The notes beneath the pieces were generated by a model. It ran no database searches. It was not told where the DNA came from and was given only the letters and a program-made list of their open reading frames with translations. Shown piece after piece: positions 44,301 through 56,153 of a DNA stretch of 64,000 bases. Location: NCBI GenBank assembly GCA_051294375.1, contig CM119268.1:9355074-9419073 (forward strand), written 5' to 3'. Within the stretch, counting starts at the first letter, position 1; each line of letters starts with the position of its first letter. The DNA comes from Paraspadella gotoi. Taxonomy: Eukaryota > Chaetognatha. The position numbers and the translations under genes are program-made.

Positions 44301-47300
44301 GGATCCAAGCTTGGGAAAGAAATGTCGAAGGATTTTCACGATGGAGTTTCCATGTAAGAGGGGACTAAGGGAGGTGTTTTCGTCCTACTGATATTCGTTT
44401 TTCCAGGTGAAACTTCGATATTATTTTAAGCGATTCCTTCCCAACTTTCAGCGTCACTCGCCAGAGACCCGACTCCTTTTCTCCAGTCGTCGGCCCGGGA
44501 CTTTAAGGAGAAAGTGATCAACAAGATGATCCTCGATTTGCAGCTTCCCACCGACGGGCTAGTCCTGTTGAACGCGTCGACTGCTTTCACCTCGGTCGAC
44601 GGCCGATTGATCAGATTCAGGTGAAGTTTCTTCTTTTTGACCTTTGGAAAAAATTACTGACTGTTTTTGACAAATCTGCTGTTCCGCCAGATTGCCTATG
44701 ACCGCACCTGTACGTACTTCAAAACAAGGGCGCTTCGTCATCTCCCTAGACGAGAAGTTCGCAGGTCACGCCGCCAAGGCGGCCTCACGCGTAGCTACGT
44801 CTTTGGATGTCAACTGGATTTTTACCTATGGAGACGATGGCTGGTAGGTTTACTGATTTACGAATCATTTCTTTAACGATTACCGTTTTCCTAAATTTAA
44901 AATTATGTTTTAACAATTTCAGCGTCACTTTACGAGCCAGCGATAAGTTGGGACGCGGCGTCGTCTCTTTCCTTTTTCCTCACGATTTCCGGGAGCTTGA
45001 GGGAGAATCTGCCCGCGGTGTGGTTTCACTCGCCGTCTCTCGCGACGTTCACTACATCTACACTTGCGGCGCCGACGGTGCCATCGCCGCCTTTAAGCGA
45101 AAGTCGAGGGGGAATCGCGTCTCGCAGCCGCCGATCCGGGTGGACCCCAACGAGGTCGAAGGTGAGAGAAATATTGTCACCGATTTTTCTTTCTAGTTTT
45201 TGTTACCCTCAGAGTTAAAACTTCAATTCAATAATGTCAAAGTACCAAGCTCAATATTTCTCATTCGTTAACTCAGCGTTAAAAGCTTTGCCGGAGCGCC
45301 ACCCGGATTTCAGCGACTCTGGCTTCGACGCGACGGCTACAGACGCATCTTTAGAATCCCTCGATTCCAACACTGCCGCTACTACTGTGACCGATGTTGG
45401 CGATGTCACTATTTCAGAAAATACAACGGCCTTGGTAGCCACCACTACCGACGGTAAGAACATTAATGAGTTGTTTTCCAGAGAAGATGCGGGATTATCT
45501 GTCGTATAATACATTTATAATCCAGATGGCGGGGATGATTCTTTGCCCGTCTCCCCGGAGTTAGATCCTTCAAAAACAACTTGGATTCTTTTTCAAAAGG
45601 TAAGCAAGGGAGTAAAAATCTGTCAATTCCGCGGGCTTATAATTTTTTCGTCTGACCTTTATCAACTTTTTTTTCAGGCGTCGGTGGTTCGCCAAGAAGA
45701 CAAGGAATACTCCACCCTCAAGAAGGAACTGCGGAAGGAGATTCGCGAAATTCGACGAAGGCTCGAGATCCATATGGAACAGAATCAACAAATGGGAACG
45801 TTGGAGAGATTAGGTGAGAAGGATGATCAATCTTTGATGTCAGGTGATTGTTGCTTTTTAATTTCTATAATTATGAAAAAGTTAAAATGTTATCTTATAT
45901 TTTTAGGACGTGAAGAGTTTGAACTGGATATGGATGAAAAGCTTCGTCTCGAAACGGAAGCGGCAAGGCGAATCAGGGATATTCGCGCAGACATCGAATA
46001 CAACAATCTCGCCAAAGCCTTCAAGCGGGAGATCATCAAAGCCGAGTGTTGGGACGCTATGACAGTAAAGGGACGCACGATCAAGGTAATCTTTTGAGAA
46101 TGTTACAGGAAATTGATAGTTCCGTTGTTATATTTAATCGATCTATTATGAAAAAAAGTTTTATTCAATTGTGTGTGTCTCTTGTTAATTGTATGTTTAG
46201 TAATATCACTTTATAATTATAAACCTTATCTCACAGGCTTTTAAAAGTTCATTAGAAGTGCACAATTTTGCCATGCGCGCTCTCTTACCGGAGGAGCTAG
46301 GAGAGCTGCAGATGGCGCAATGGGCTCGTCGAGTAGAGATGGGGGAAGAGCAGGTTAGGTGCGCTCTCGTCGTGGAGGACAAGAATGAAGTAGCGGAAGA
46401 AGACGAGGAAGCGGAAAATGAAACGGCGGAAGAGGTTGGGATTCTCCGGACTCGGTTTCTTTCTATTTGTATGAACACTATTCATAAAAGTTAAATTAAA
46501 AATTTCAAACTCACCAGTCGCAACCTCAACCGTCGACGACCGGAAGTTGTGGAGTGGAATTCGGCGGCGATTCGGAATTCTTCTATTCTCAATTTCGCCT
46601 CAACGCCCGGGCGAGAAAGATAAATCAAATCGTCCTTCTAAAGGTGGACCCTAGGGCCAAGACCCTTGCGTTGCGAACTGAGATTGTGAGACCTTTGACT
46701 CATTTTAATCGTAGGACGCCATCCGCCGGATCCGCGAGTGCTTCAACGAGGAATTCGATTCCGTCTTCCTCGTAAAGGAGCAGCAGATTCAAAAAATAAA
46801 CGAGAAAAACCGTCGCGTCAGACGAATACTGGAAGACTTGGGGGATCCGGGGAGGCCCGTCTATGAGCCAAAGCTCTCGTCGGAGGAGAAACCCGAAACG
46901 TTGCTAGAGGGTACGTATCGCTAGAGGTGGAGTCTAGAATACTATTTTTGGACGACGAGGAAGTTTTTTTTTTATCCGTCTACCTCGTAACGCAAGCCTT
47001 TTGTTTACGTCTCCGTCCGAAAGGGGTTAAAGTGTAGGTAGTCTAAAGAATCTAAAGAATTTATTAACCCCTAGTTACTGATGACGAAGTTTCGGGCGAA
47101 AAGTACATCAGCGACGAACAACGGGCGCAGATGGAAGAGCAGGCAAGAAGACGAGCTCAGTCGAATTCTTGACTTCTCACATGTCAGCTTTCACCCGCGT
47201 AACGATTCATTCGTTTTTATAAATGGCCAGGCTCTTATCGAGGAAAAGCGCCGCCGATCGGAAAAGGGCGACAACGTTCGGGAGCGCGCGCTCGACCAGA

Positions 47301-49745
47301 TGATGGGCGGAGTGTTGGAGGTGAAAAAGGAAGACGAGTTACGGAAGGACATCCCTGTCCCGCTATTCATGCATGGTTCTCTTGCAAAACCGGAAGAGGA
47401 GTGGACCGAGGAGGAAATCCGAGCTGCGAAGGAGTATGAGAGAAAGTGAGTTGATATGACTGGAGAAGTATCAGTTAGTTCTTCTCTTCTCTTTATAACA
47501 TTTTTCTAACATACACGCCGTTCAGGTGCAAGGAACTCGCCGAAGAACGGGAAAAGTACCGAAAGCAACTTGAGACAGAACTGAAAAAGATCGAAGGCTC
47601 GGTGGCCGAGAGCGTGCGCCAGTTCGACGAGCTGCTTACCCGCCTTTTCTTGCGCAAGGTCAAAACGGAAACTGTCATTTGTCAGGAGGAGCTTAAGATC
47701 TTGCGAATGCAGCGCCAGTTGACCAAAGAGGATGAATTCGATGCGCGCGAAGCCGAGTTGATGCTCATGAAAGAAGAGCTCAAGGCAAAGAAGTTGCTGG
47801 CGACTGCCAAAGCCACCGAAGCAAGGAGAGCGGGTCCGTTTTTCTCTTGTTATTATGTTCAAAGCTTTGATAGGATTATTTCAATGTTATCTTCGGTTTC
47901 AGTCGAAGCCTTCCGCGATCAGTACGATATCCTAGTCGCCGAGGACAAGGTTATGGACAAGTCGTTTCGTCGAGAATTCGCCGACATACCTTCGTCCCTC
48001 GTGGACCAGTTGAATAAATTGTTCCGAAGGCGCCCGCGTGGAAAAGGGGTAACTACTTTGCCAATGTTTATAGGGTGAACTTTTTTTTCACGTCTCCCCA
48101 CTTCCCATTTTTCCGGCGCATAGATCGGCTTTGGTGCAGGATCTCCCGAATTCGAGGAAGAGACTTTGCGGTCTTCAGAAGCGAATCCTTACAAGCGGCG
48201 ACCCACAACAGCTGAAACAAATCTTCGTTGTCGCCAAGCGCTGGAAGTCGCCTTGAAAGAGATGGACGAGGCCCAATACGCCCCAGAAGGTGAACCTTCA
48301 TAGAAAGAACTTTTTTAGGATCAATTTGTATCACCTTTGTTTCTTGTGCAGCTTGCGTTCCTGACGTTTGGGCGAGGTTGTGCCAGGTTCGTCGCTCGAA
48401 AATTATGTCCGAGCAGCAGATGAAAGCGAAGGCGATGACGCTGGCAGATATGACCGCCTTCGCTACGCGGCGGTACGAAGAGGACGAGGCCATAAAAAAT
48501 GAAATCGAGGATATCAGCGCCGGCATCACCAGGTTCTAATAGCGAAATTATAATTTCATTAGTTTAGACAGACGTTTGGAAACCGGTTATTAATGACTTT
48601 AAAAACGAGGAGGGGCGGGGGTGGAGGGATTAATCCCTGATTTTGGTGGCGCTCTCTCCCTCTCTTTTTTGTTTGCTCTAACTTTTAACATGATCATTTA
48701 GCCCTGAAGAAGATCTGTCCAATGGATCGAAATATTGGTCATAAAACAAATTTTACCTGTACTCCCATGTGTAATCTTTAATTAATTCATATCAATTCTT
48801 TTTTTTTTTTTACAACAGAGTGGCGGAACACAAGGCAAATTTTTTGCAAAACCTCCAAGTTCAATTGATTGTCAAGCAGGGCCAGGTGGAATTGAATCTC
48901 TTGGTGCCGATATACGACTTCTCCGGCGCCATACTCGTTCATCGCGGAGTCGTGGAAGATCTTAACTCCGCCATCCGCCAACTTGGCCAACAAAAGATCG
49001 AATCAATGCTTGAAAGTCAAGAATTCCGCAAGGGCATCGTTCAGCTAGAGTGGGCGCGCCGCAAAGCCCAGATGAAGATGGACGATTTGCACAGCATGGC
49101 CAGAGACATTCAGGTTAGATTTTGCTGACTTTTGCCCAATAACGTTTGCGCTTGATTATAACGTAGATCACTTGTTTCAATTTCAGATGCTTAAAGTCAC
49201 GCGGGATATTCAAGCCTTTTTGGCATCGGAGAACTACGAAAGCAAAAAAGTGCAGGAGGTGACAATGATGGAGAATACGATGGTCATGCAAGACAAAAGG
49301 CACAGGAAAAACTTTAAAGAGAAACAGAAGCGTTTGATGGAAATGCAGGGCCAGATTGAAAGTAAGTACAGTGCCGGTGTCATTTTAAAGATGATTAATA
49401 TTTTTTCAGACGCAGTGAAATTATTAAATTTGCTTTTAAACTCGGTGACAGATGTTTAAATCATGATTCTACTCAACAGCGCGAACCCGAGAAAACGATT
49501 CATTAATCCGGAATTTGGATCGCCTCAACGTCGTCGTCAGTGAGCGGCGACATGTAGTCGAGGAGCGCTCCGTAAGAAAGGAGGGTCGCGTCAGCGGAGC
49601 GGAGCTGCGCATGAAGGACATCGTCCACCGGCGTCGATTGGTCGAAATGGCTAAAGCTCAGGCGCAGGAAGTGGCTCTGCTGAGAGCTGAAGTCGAGAGG
49701 TTGCGAATGAGAACCTTTCCGGCTCTTGTTCAAGTGCAACAATGA
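41305..49745 (+). CDS. CFAP43: Cilia- and flagella-associated protein 43 (WDR96)
   Basis: Axonemal protein of the tether/tether-head complex that links inner dynein I1/f to the doublet; needed for motile cilia and sperm flagella. I trace 29 exons with agreeing phases, first 41305-41466, last 49480-49745, about 1782 residues (human 1665). Exons 1-13 encode WD40-type beta-propellers ([62 protein letters not shown]). Exons 16-29 encode coiled coils, with [27 protein letters not shown] and [19 protein letters not shown] matching CFAP43. The intron after 47142 starts GC (GAGCAG|GCAAGA). Exon 18 (46237-) has two in-frame donors, at 46354 and 46435. Introns hold repeat copies at 41850 and about 48700. 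CFAP44 was considered and fits less well. Confidence 0.85.
41850..41964 (+). repeat. Repeat family B, copy 2
   Basis: 115 bp in CFAP43 intron 2, near-complementary to 28607-28716 and sharing its left part with 56821-56889. Begins ACAACCAATATAAA and contains GGCTATCTTGCCCCTGGC. Confidence 0.8.
48690..48765 (+). repeat. Repeat remnant with CTGAAGA-stem-CGAAAT motif
   Basis: In CFAP43 intron 26, CCTGAAGAAGATC..GATCGAAATATTGG resembles the terminal motif of the repeats at 61286-61513 and 63670-63816 (CTGAAGA, short stem, CGAAAC). Such motifs occur in Penelope-like elements and recall a hammerhead ribozyme core (CTGATGA..GAAA), but the A in CTGAAGA departs from it. Assignment is tentative. Confidence 0.35.
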
Positions 49746-50628
49746 AAATTAAAATACCAAAGAGGAAAAATCAAGCAATTTCAATCATGAAGAAAAAAAA
49801 AAGATTCAAGTATCTATTACACCGGAACGATGAAATCACCAACCGATAACGTCTTTACCAAATTAAGCTGGATTAATTAACAACCACGCTTTTTTTTCAC
49901 AATCTCAAAAAATAGTCAATGGACCAATGGTGCTAAAGTTTTATATGTTTACAATTTTCCTCCTTATTAAAAAAACCCTTAGATTGAGTGGCTAACGACG
50001 AGAATATTTTTTTATTCCTTTTGGGAAAGCTTTTTTTTACAATTTACGAAAAGAAGCCAATTTACCAAAGTAATTGTTATGTGACTTAACAGAATAACCA
50101 GAAAATTAATTTCCTGTCAACTTACTCTGTGATCTCTTCCACTGCTTTTTTTATTGTTGAACTTATACAAGAACTCACTTTACTTTACTATCTACCAATC
50201 TAATTCAAAGCAATAATATTTCAGTAACGGGTCACACTTTACCAAATTTACTCTCAAATTGCTTTGCTCACTTTTTAAAACGTACAGATCGACTTGGACT
50301 TAGTAGTTTATATCGTTAAATTTAGTTTATAAAATTAGTTGAGAAATTTTTCGGGATCATTTGACCTTTCAAAAATTTTGAAACGTAAAAATCTCATTTG
50401 TCAATCTGTATGTTTACCTTTTTCATTTTACGCTTCACTAACAGTGCCTCTTATATTTTCAAGCAACTTACGCCGTCCGTATTTTTCATGCATTTTTGAT
50501 TCACACGTTTTACATGTGTCTTTTACTCTTCACTTCCAGTTAATTCGGAACAAATTCCAGCGAATTATTCAAAAAATGTTTATGTATGACTTTTAAATCT
50601 ACATAAAAACATAAAACTCTTCGAGATC
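49746..50628. other. CFAP43-DNAJC9 intergenic region
   Basis: AT-rich, no gene recognised. TTTTACTCTTCACTTCCAG ends at about 50539, a 3' splice-site-like tract 90 nt before the DNAJC9 ATG. Confidence 0.4.
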
Positions 50629-51915
50629 ATGACTCGACTTATTGAAGCGTGTAAAAAACTTTTCGGAAAGGAAGGGCTCTACGACGTCTTGGGAATTGGG
50701 AAAGATGCATCAGGTATTTTTTTTTTAATTTTCAAATTCTCCTTTTCGTTTATGGTTTCGTTTATGGTTCCTATTAATCTATTTCTCATCAGCGTCCCAA
50801 GTGAAGAAATCCTACTACCGGATGTCCCTTCGAGTTCATCCGGATCGCGTTTCCGACGACGAAAAAGAAAGCGCGACCGCTAAGTTTCAAGCGCTTAGCC
50901 AAGTTTACGGCGTGCTCTCCGATTCGGAGGCCAGGTTGGAAATTACCGAGTTTACATCGTAACTGTATTAGATGATGACAAAAAACAACCTCACCGTCTT
51001 GCAGAAAAATTTACGACGAGACTGGAGTCGTGGACGACGACGAAGCGACGTCATCTTCCCGCGACTGGGCCGCCCACTGGCGCCGTATGTTCCCCAATGT
51101 CACGACCGACATGATCAACAACTTTTACGCCTCCTACCGAGGATCAAAGGAGGAGACGGACGATCTGAAGAACTACTACCGCCGATTCGGCGGCGACATG
51201 GAAATGATTCTCGAATGGATGATTCACGAGACGGAGGTCGACGCGATTCGGATTCAGCGTCTCCTCGAAGTGAGCCTAATGTTGTCAATTTGTTTGACGA
51301 TTTGTTATTTTACTTTGTTACTTACTTTACTTCACTTTGTTATATTTACTTCTATTGATTTATACCGCTTTCGATCTCCCAGCGGCTCATCGAAGGCGGC
51401 GAGTTGCAGAAGACATCTCGATTCACGCGGACCAAAGTGACGAAGCGTAAACAGTCGATTCGGCGGAAGCGCGCCGCCGACGAGGCCGCCGAGGCTGAAG
51501 ACATGCTTAGGCAAATTAAGAAGAAACACCGAATGTCGGAGGATGCCAGGTAATTGAAATTTTCGGGGAATTTTTTTATATTTGTAGTTTTACCAGTTGC
51601 CTTGTTTTGATATTTTTCTATTTTTTTTCCTATTTTTAAATCTTAATTTTATGCCCTATTCTCAGTTTGGAGTCGCTACTGCGAAAGAGAGCGGAGGAGA
51701 GGGAGTCGCTCAACGGGAGCTTCTTGGAAGCGTTAGAGGCCAAGTACGGAGGCGGTGCTCGGGGAGGTCGAGACGACGACGACGACGGCGAAGACGAAAT
51801 TGACGAAGACGACGGAAACAAAAAAGGCAAACCAAAGAAAACTAAAGCACCACCAGCGAATAAAGGAGACAATCGTCGTCGCGTCCTCAAAGCCAAAAGA
51901 AAGAGACGCACCTAG
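50629..51915 (+). CDS. DNAJC9: DnaJ homologue DNAJC9 (histone H3-H4 co-chaperone)
   Basis: J-domain protein that is both an HSP70 co-chaperone and an H3-H4 histone chaperone. Exons 50629-50713, 50793-50934, 51005-51269, 51383-51549 and 51666-51915 encode 302 residues; human has 260. The J domain starts LYDVLGIGKDAS and carries the HPD motif in LRVHPDRVSDDEK. The family-specific histone-binding part includes WRRMFPNVTTDMINNFYASY and DLKNYYRRFGGDMEMILEW. The C-terminus has an acidic run (DDDDDGEDEIDEDD) followed by a basic tail ending KAKRKRRT, longer than in human and likely nuclear. Confidence 0.95.
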
Positions 51916-52893
51916 GGTCCCGATGATAATACGGGAAAACCTTAAGCCTCTCTCATCTCCAGAAGCTAGACTTTAGGAACAATACGATTACAAGAGCAAT
52001 CTCTCGTCGTCGTTGCTTTTGCTGGTTGTTATTTATGTATTTTCAAAGAATACAGGTTTTTTCCCCCGACGTCCCTAATATTAAATTCCGATCTTACCTC
52101 AGGGATAAACGTATGTACTGTATATGTTAATTTTAAACTAAAATTTTCTCTACAGTGAGAATTCCGTATTAATTAAGATGAAATTTTGATATCCTGTTCG
52201 CTGCCCGAGTTACCACTGTGTCTAACCTCATTAATTAGTTCTAGGCCTATTAATCTGACGTGATAGTTTCTTAATTGGAGCTATTGGATATCACAGAAGC
52301 TTAATTTGTCATTCGATGACAGTATTTCCTCATTTTCAAGTCATGGTGACTTCAGATCTGAAATTTCCTAAATGGCCGGAAGGGAATCGTTTTCGAGACC
52401 TGACGAAAGACGTAAAACGTTTGTCTTTAATGCCTAAAGATTATTTGTTGTGTTGAATGAAAAATTATCGATCATCGGTCACCTTATTTGTTTTTTCCAT
52501 TTTGTTGTTCACATATCTTCCATTGACAAAAGTTTTTCCCTTTGTTTATCCATAGATTATTGATATGGTTATGTTCTAAACTTAACCTAGGAATAAATGA
52601 TGAGGGATAGGTCCCAACAGAAGTTATGTAGTTGGAGACGTTCCTAATTTTTCCCGGTTAGGGAGACCTCCCTTCAAAAAAAATTTAAACAAAAAGTCAA
52701 GAAAGTGAAAATTATTCGCGAAGGAACCATGACGTCTCTGCTTCGAAGCTGCATTTCTCATGGCCATAGAATCGAATATCGGAAGCTTACGGGATCGAAA
52801 GAGTATTTCTCCACAAAAACAAGATTAATTTAAAAAAAAAATTAAATTCCCGTTGTCCCCAACATTTCTTGTTGGACTTCTTCGTCGGACACT
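51916..52893. other. DNAJC9-C16orf87 intergenic region with two small ORFs
   Basis: Mostly AT-rich. Two short plus-strand ORFs stand out by base composition: 52343-52456 (listed separately) and 52729-52833 (34 codons, MTSLLRSCISHG start, Arg/Ser-rich). The second could be an upstream ORF of the C16orf87 homologue. Neither is recognised. Confidence 0.35.
52343..52456 (+). CDS. Small ORF of 37 codons, unknown
   Basis: Begins MVTSDLKFPKWPEGN and ends LSLMPKDYLLC. A T-rich tract ending in CAAG lies 2 nt before the ATG, as before several real genes here, and the ORF is more GC-rich than its surroundings. I do not recognise it. It may be a microprotein, a first exon, or chance. Confidence 0.2.
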   Translation: MVTSDLKFPKWPEGNRFRDLTKDVKRLSLMPKDYLLC

Positions 52894-54690
52894 ATGGTGT
52901 ATAAGAAATGCCCCGGCTGCGGAGAGTCGAAGGTTCCCGTCGCGCGAAAGAACTGTCCAGGATGTGGATACAACTACACCAAAAAAGAGGCGGAGGAGGA
53001 GGAAACCGCTGAAAAAAGAGCGGATTCGCCGAAAAAGGGAAGGGTAAGGGATTATGCCACGTTCTATTGAAAGATCAATACCTAACTCCACACTTCCTAT
53101 CCAACATCCTCACCTCAGTCCTCCCCCCGTACGGAAGAGAAGGCGTCTTCATCTCCTGCCAAGGAACCTCTCGGCGAGGGCGATGTGTCGCCGACCAGAG
53201 ATTCCCAAGTCAGATCAACTCCACTTCGCTCCTCCGTCGATACTAAGAAAAAGGAAAAGGAGAGATCTTCACCCAGCGGGGACGACAGCGGAGAGGAACA
53301 TTCCGTAAAGGTCTGCTATGGAAGGAGAACTAACTAGTTGGTGTGATTTATGTGGCTTAATTTTACTTTCGCAGACCGGGGTTGGGGCGAGGTTTAGGGT
53401 GGTTTAAAAGTGATTAGGGTTAGGGTAATTAAGTAAAAAGTTAAAAATTTTTTTAAAAAATAAGTATTTTTAAATGTTTTTTAAAAGACGCCAAAACCCC
53501 GGTCGGCGAAAGTAAAATCTTTTAGTTTTTAGTCGCCGCGAAGAAGAGGATAAAGAAAATATGAGACGCTTTTCTTTTTTCTGAGTTCACAATCACATTC
53601 ATAATTTTTTTTTTTTTCCTTTTTCACCATTCTCCCCGATCTTCATCAGAATCGACCTAAACGCAATGTGCGAAAGCCGCTGTTGCTGCGACACGAAATG
53701 GCCGTGGCCGCCGCCGTCGCCGCCGAAACTTCTTCCCTCAAGTCAGTTACAATGTCTGAATAATTCAACTCCTTATTGACCCAGTTTCCCTTTCTTTCAG
53801 ATCTCGCACGTGGAAATCGACTTCCGCGAAGCGCGGAGCCCGCGGAACTCTTAACGTGAGAGGAAAGAGAAGTCTTCCATCCGCAGGTCCATTATTCACG
53901 TTTGTCGCACGCTTCTACGTAAGGCACACCTTTTGGTTAATAATTATTTACAACGTATTTTTCCAAGGCCGTGGCCGAGTCGCTCCGGATGACCCGCCGA
54001 CCACCGTTCGCACCCTTCTTTCGCAACAACGCCGGCCTCGTGGCCGCCCCCGCGTTTGCCAAGGGGGCGGGGTAGGTGGCAGTGGCGGGTCCAGCGCCGC
54101 GACGATTGGCCGCAGCGGACATAAACCGGGACTGCGGGCCTCTCACACGACTCCGCCGACGAAACAGTGGAGCGAACGAGACGACGACGACGATGACGAC
54201 TACGATTACGGGCTCACGCTCCATCACAAAAAACAGATCAGGTTTTTTTTTTACTTCCCCCCCCCCCCGAGTGAAAGTAAAGGGTTTGCAATTTAGTCGT
54301 GCGCGCCTTTCGATTAAGCGAATCCTTGGATCAGACCAAGGGGCAAAGAACTCGGGAACTGATTCCCCGACGCGCCGCCAACACGTCCGTCGCACTGTCA
54401 TCCGATCAGCTCCAAGGATCGCCGGGCGACGTCAACGATTCTAATTTGTCCGATTCCAATTCGCCGAACAGTTCTAAGGTGCTTCTTGTTAATTTCTGGA
54501 AACGACCACATTAGGCTAATATTCCGTGTAGTCTTTAATTTTAACTTGGCCTTTCGTTTGACAGTCGGCGTCACCTTGTCCGGCAGAGGATGTTTATAAC
54601 AATCTTCCTCCGTACCGCATGCTACAATATGGCATCGTTCTCGGGGACATCAATCGAAAGTTTCTTAACCAAAGCTTTAAGCCGATGTGA
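52894..54690 (+). CDS. C16orf87: UPF0547 protein, C16orf87 homologue
   Basis: Nuclear protein of unclear function; the human one is reported with histone-deacetylase complexes. Exons 52894-53043, 53119-53310, 53650-53741, 53801-53886, 53968-54241, about 54283-54478 and 54565-54690 give about 371 residues, far more than human (154). The N-terminal zinc-ribbon-like module is CPGCGESKVPVARKNCPGCGY. A basic AT-hook-like RPRGRPR parallels human RGRGRPK. The C-terminal YNNLPPYRMLQYGIVLGDIN, then RKFLNQ, aligns with the conserved human end. The middle is Ser/Gly-rich with an Asp run and seems lineage-specific. The acceptor of exon 6 was chosen only to keep phase; a C10-12 homopolymer beside it (54257-54269) makes this join uncertain. 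Confidence 0.78.
53360..53518. mobile_element. 159-bp MITE with ~25-bp TIRs in a C16orf87 intron
   Basis: The left end ATTTTACTTTCGCAGACCGG (into GGTTGG) is mirrored at the right end by CCAAAACCCCGGTCGGCG into AAAGTAAAAT, with two or three mismatches. The core is AT-rich with GATTAGGGTTAGGGTAATT, a short telomere-like run. No ORF. The family is unknown and no clear target duplication is seen. Confidence 0.75.
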
Positions 54691-55121
54691 ATGTGAATGT
54701 TGTCGGCGCCGTCTTTGAAATGTGAAGCGAAGTGAAAGTTAACATTGCGACAAATTATTAACGTAGATTATCGTAGGTTATCGCCGCCATGTCTGACGAA
54801 TTAGTAATTTCTTTTAATCTCATATGTATGAAATTACTGATAATAGTATTCAAAGTCGTTCCCTGACTAGTTTTATTCCATTGTTTTATTTTATTTTTGC
54901 TTTTAGTCGGATGTAGATCTGCTCAAAATTTAAAAAAACTAGTAATTTTAAAATATTTTTTTCTTTGTAACTATGAAAATTAAATGATCAGAATTTATTT
55001 CTGACGAAAATGCCGAATAAATTATAATACATTTATTTATTCCATGTTTCAAATTTTTTTTTTTCTGCAGTCCATAAAATGAAGTAAACCAAATTATAAA
55101 GCAGAATTTCTTGATTCTAAA
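54691..55121. other. C16orf87-TMEM165 intergenic gap
   Basis: AT-rich, nothing recognised except the acceptor-like tract at its right end. Confidence 0.4.
55050..55121 (+). promoter_or_regulatory. 3' splice-site-like tract before the TMEM165 start
   Basis: A run of about eleven T followed by CTGCAG (AG 55069-55070) lies 51 nt before the ATG. The leader contains a two-codon upstream ORF (ATG AAG TAA at 55079). No donor or upstream exon is apparent; trans-splicing or a 5'-UTR intron are both possible. Confidence 0.35.
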
Positions 55122-56153
55122 ATGATCGCGTTGAGGACATCGCGACTTTTCACCAAACGCTGGTCGGCCGTGCTGCTCGTAGTATTCGTCGTAATTGCTA
55201 GTCTCCCTTGGTCGCTCGCGGAGCAGAAGACTATGGGACAACAGCTTCTCGCTCCGGACGACACATCGCCGCGGGATGTTCGCAGTCCCTCCGCCGTCGC
55301 TCATATTCCCGGATTGGAGCAGGATTCCTTCATAGAGTCGCTAAAAATCAATCAGGTCTATTGTTGTTTTGTTATATTTTTTTTTAGATATTTTTTCATC
55401 AATGAGATTTAACTATGTCTTTCGATATTGCCGCAGGGTTTTATCCACGCTTTCGTGGCTTCGATCTCCGTAATTATTGTCTCCGAGCTCGGAGACAAGA
55501 CCTTCTTCATTGCAGCCATCATGGCCATGAAGCACGCCCGATCCACGGTCTTCGGTGGAGCCATCACCGCCCTCGGACTCATGACCCTACTTTCCGCGCT
55601 CGGCGGCACCCTGGTCACCAAAGTCATCCCCCGCTCCTACACCTACTACCTATCGGCAGTGCTTTTCCTCGTTTTTGGGGTCAAAATGCTGAAGGAGGGG
55701 TACGAGATGGCGCCCGACGAGGGACAAGAAGAGTACGAGGAGGTTCAGGCCGAGCTTCGGCGGCGGGACGAAGAAGTGGATAAGGACCCGGAGACGGGGG
55801 GCGGGGTCGGCGCCGCGTCCTCCGGAGTGGGCGTATCACCGGCGGTGTCTTCCTCGACGACCCGCTTCCTGCGCCGTTTTTTCCCTCGAATCTTCCTCCA
55901 GTCGTTGACGTTGACTTTTCTCGCCGAGTGGGGCGACCGATCACAAATCGCCACCGTCGTCCTGGCGGCTCGGGAGGATCTTACCGGCGTCGTCGTTGGA
56001 GGAACGATCGGCCACGCCCTCTGTACGGGACTTGCGGTCCTCGGCGGTCGTATGATCGCCCAGCGAATCTCCGTTCGTTCCGTAACTCTGGTGGGCGGCG
56101 TCGTGTTCGTCTTCTTCGCTCTCTCGGCGTTCCTCTTCAATCCCAGCGATTGA
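55122..56153 (+). CDS. TMEM165: Golgi cation/manganese transporter TMEM165 (GDT1 family)
   Basis: UPF0016/GDT1 transporter that supplies Mn2+ and Ca2+ to the Golgi lumen for glycosylation in exchange for protons. Exons 55122-55355 and 55437-56153 encode 316 residues; human has 324. An N-terminal hydrophobic stretch (LLVVFVVIASLPWSLA) serves as signal. The two family motifs are present: SELGDKTFFIAAIMA and LAEWGDRSQIATVVLAA, each in a three-helix unit, six helices in all. The central loop is charged (EEYEEVQAELRRRDEEVDKD) and Gly-rich. Confidence 0.96.

Noticed and set aside
41305-49745. CFAP44 (WDR52) instead of CFAP43
   Set aside because: The coiled-coil motifs ([25 protein letters not shown]) recall CFAP43; CFAP44 has a different C-terminal half.
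53967-54070. Reading of C16orf87 exon 5 in the frame AVAESLRMTRRPP
   Set aside because: That frame hits a stop with no usable intron; the frame giving RPRGRPR keeps phase with exon 4 ending at 53886.
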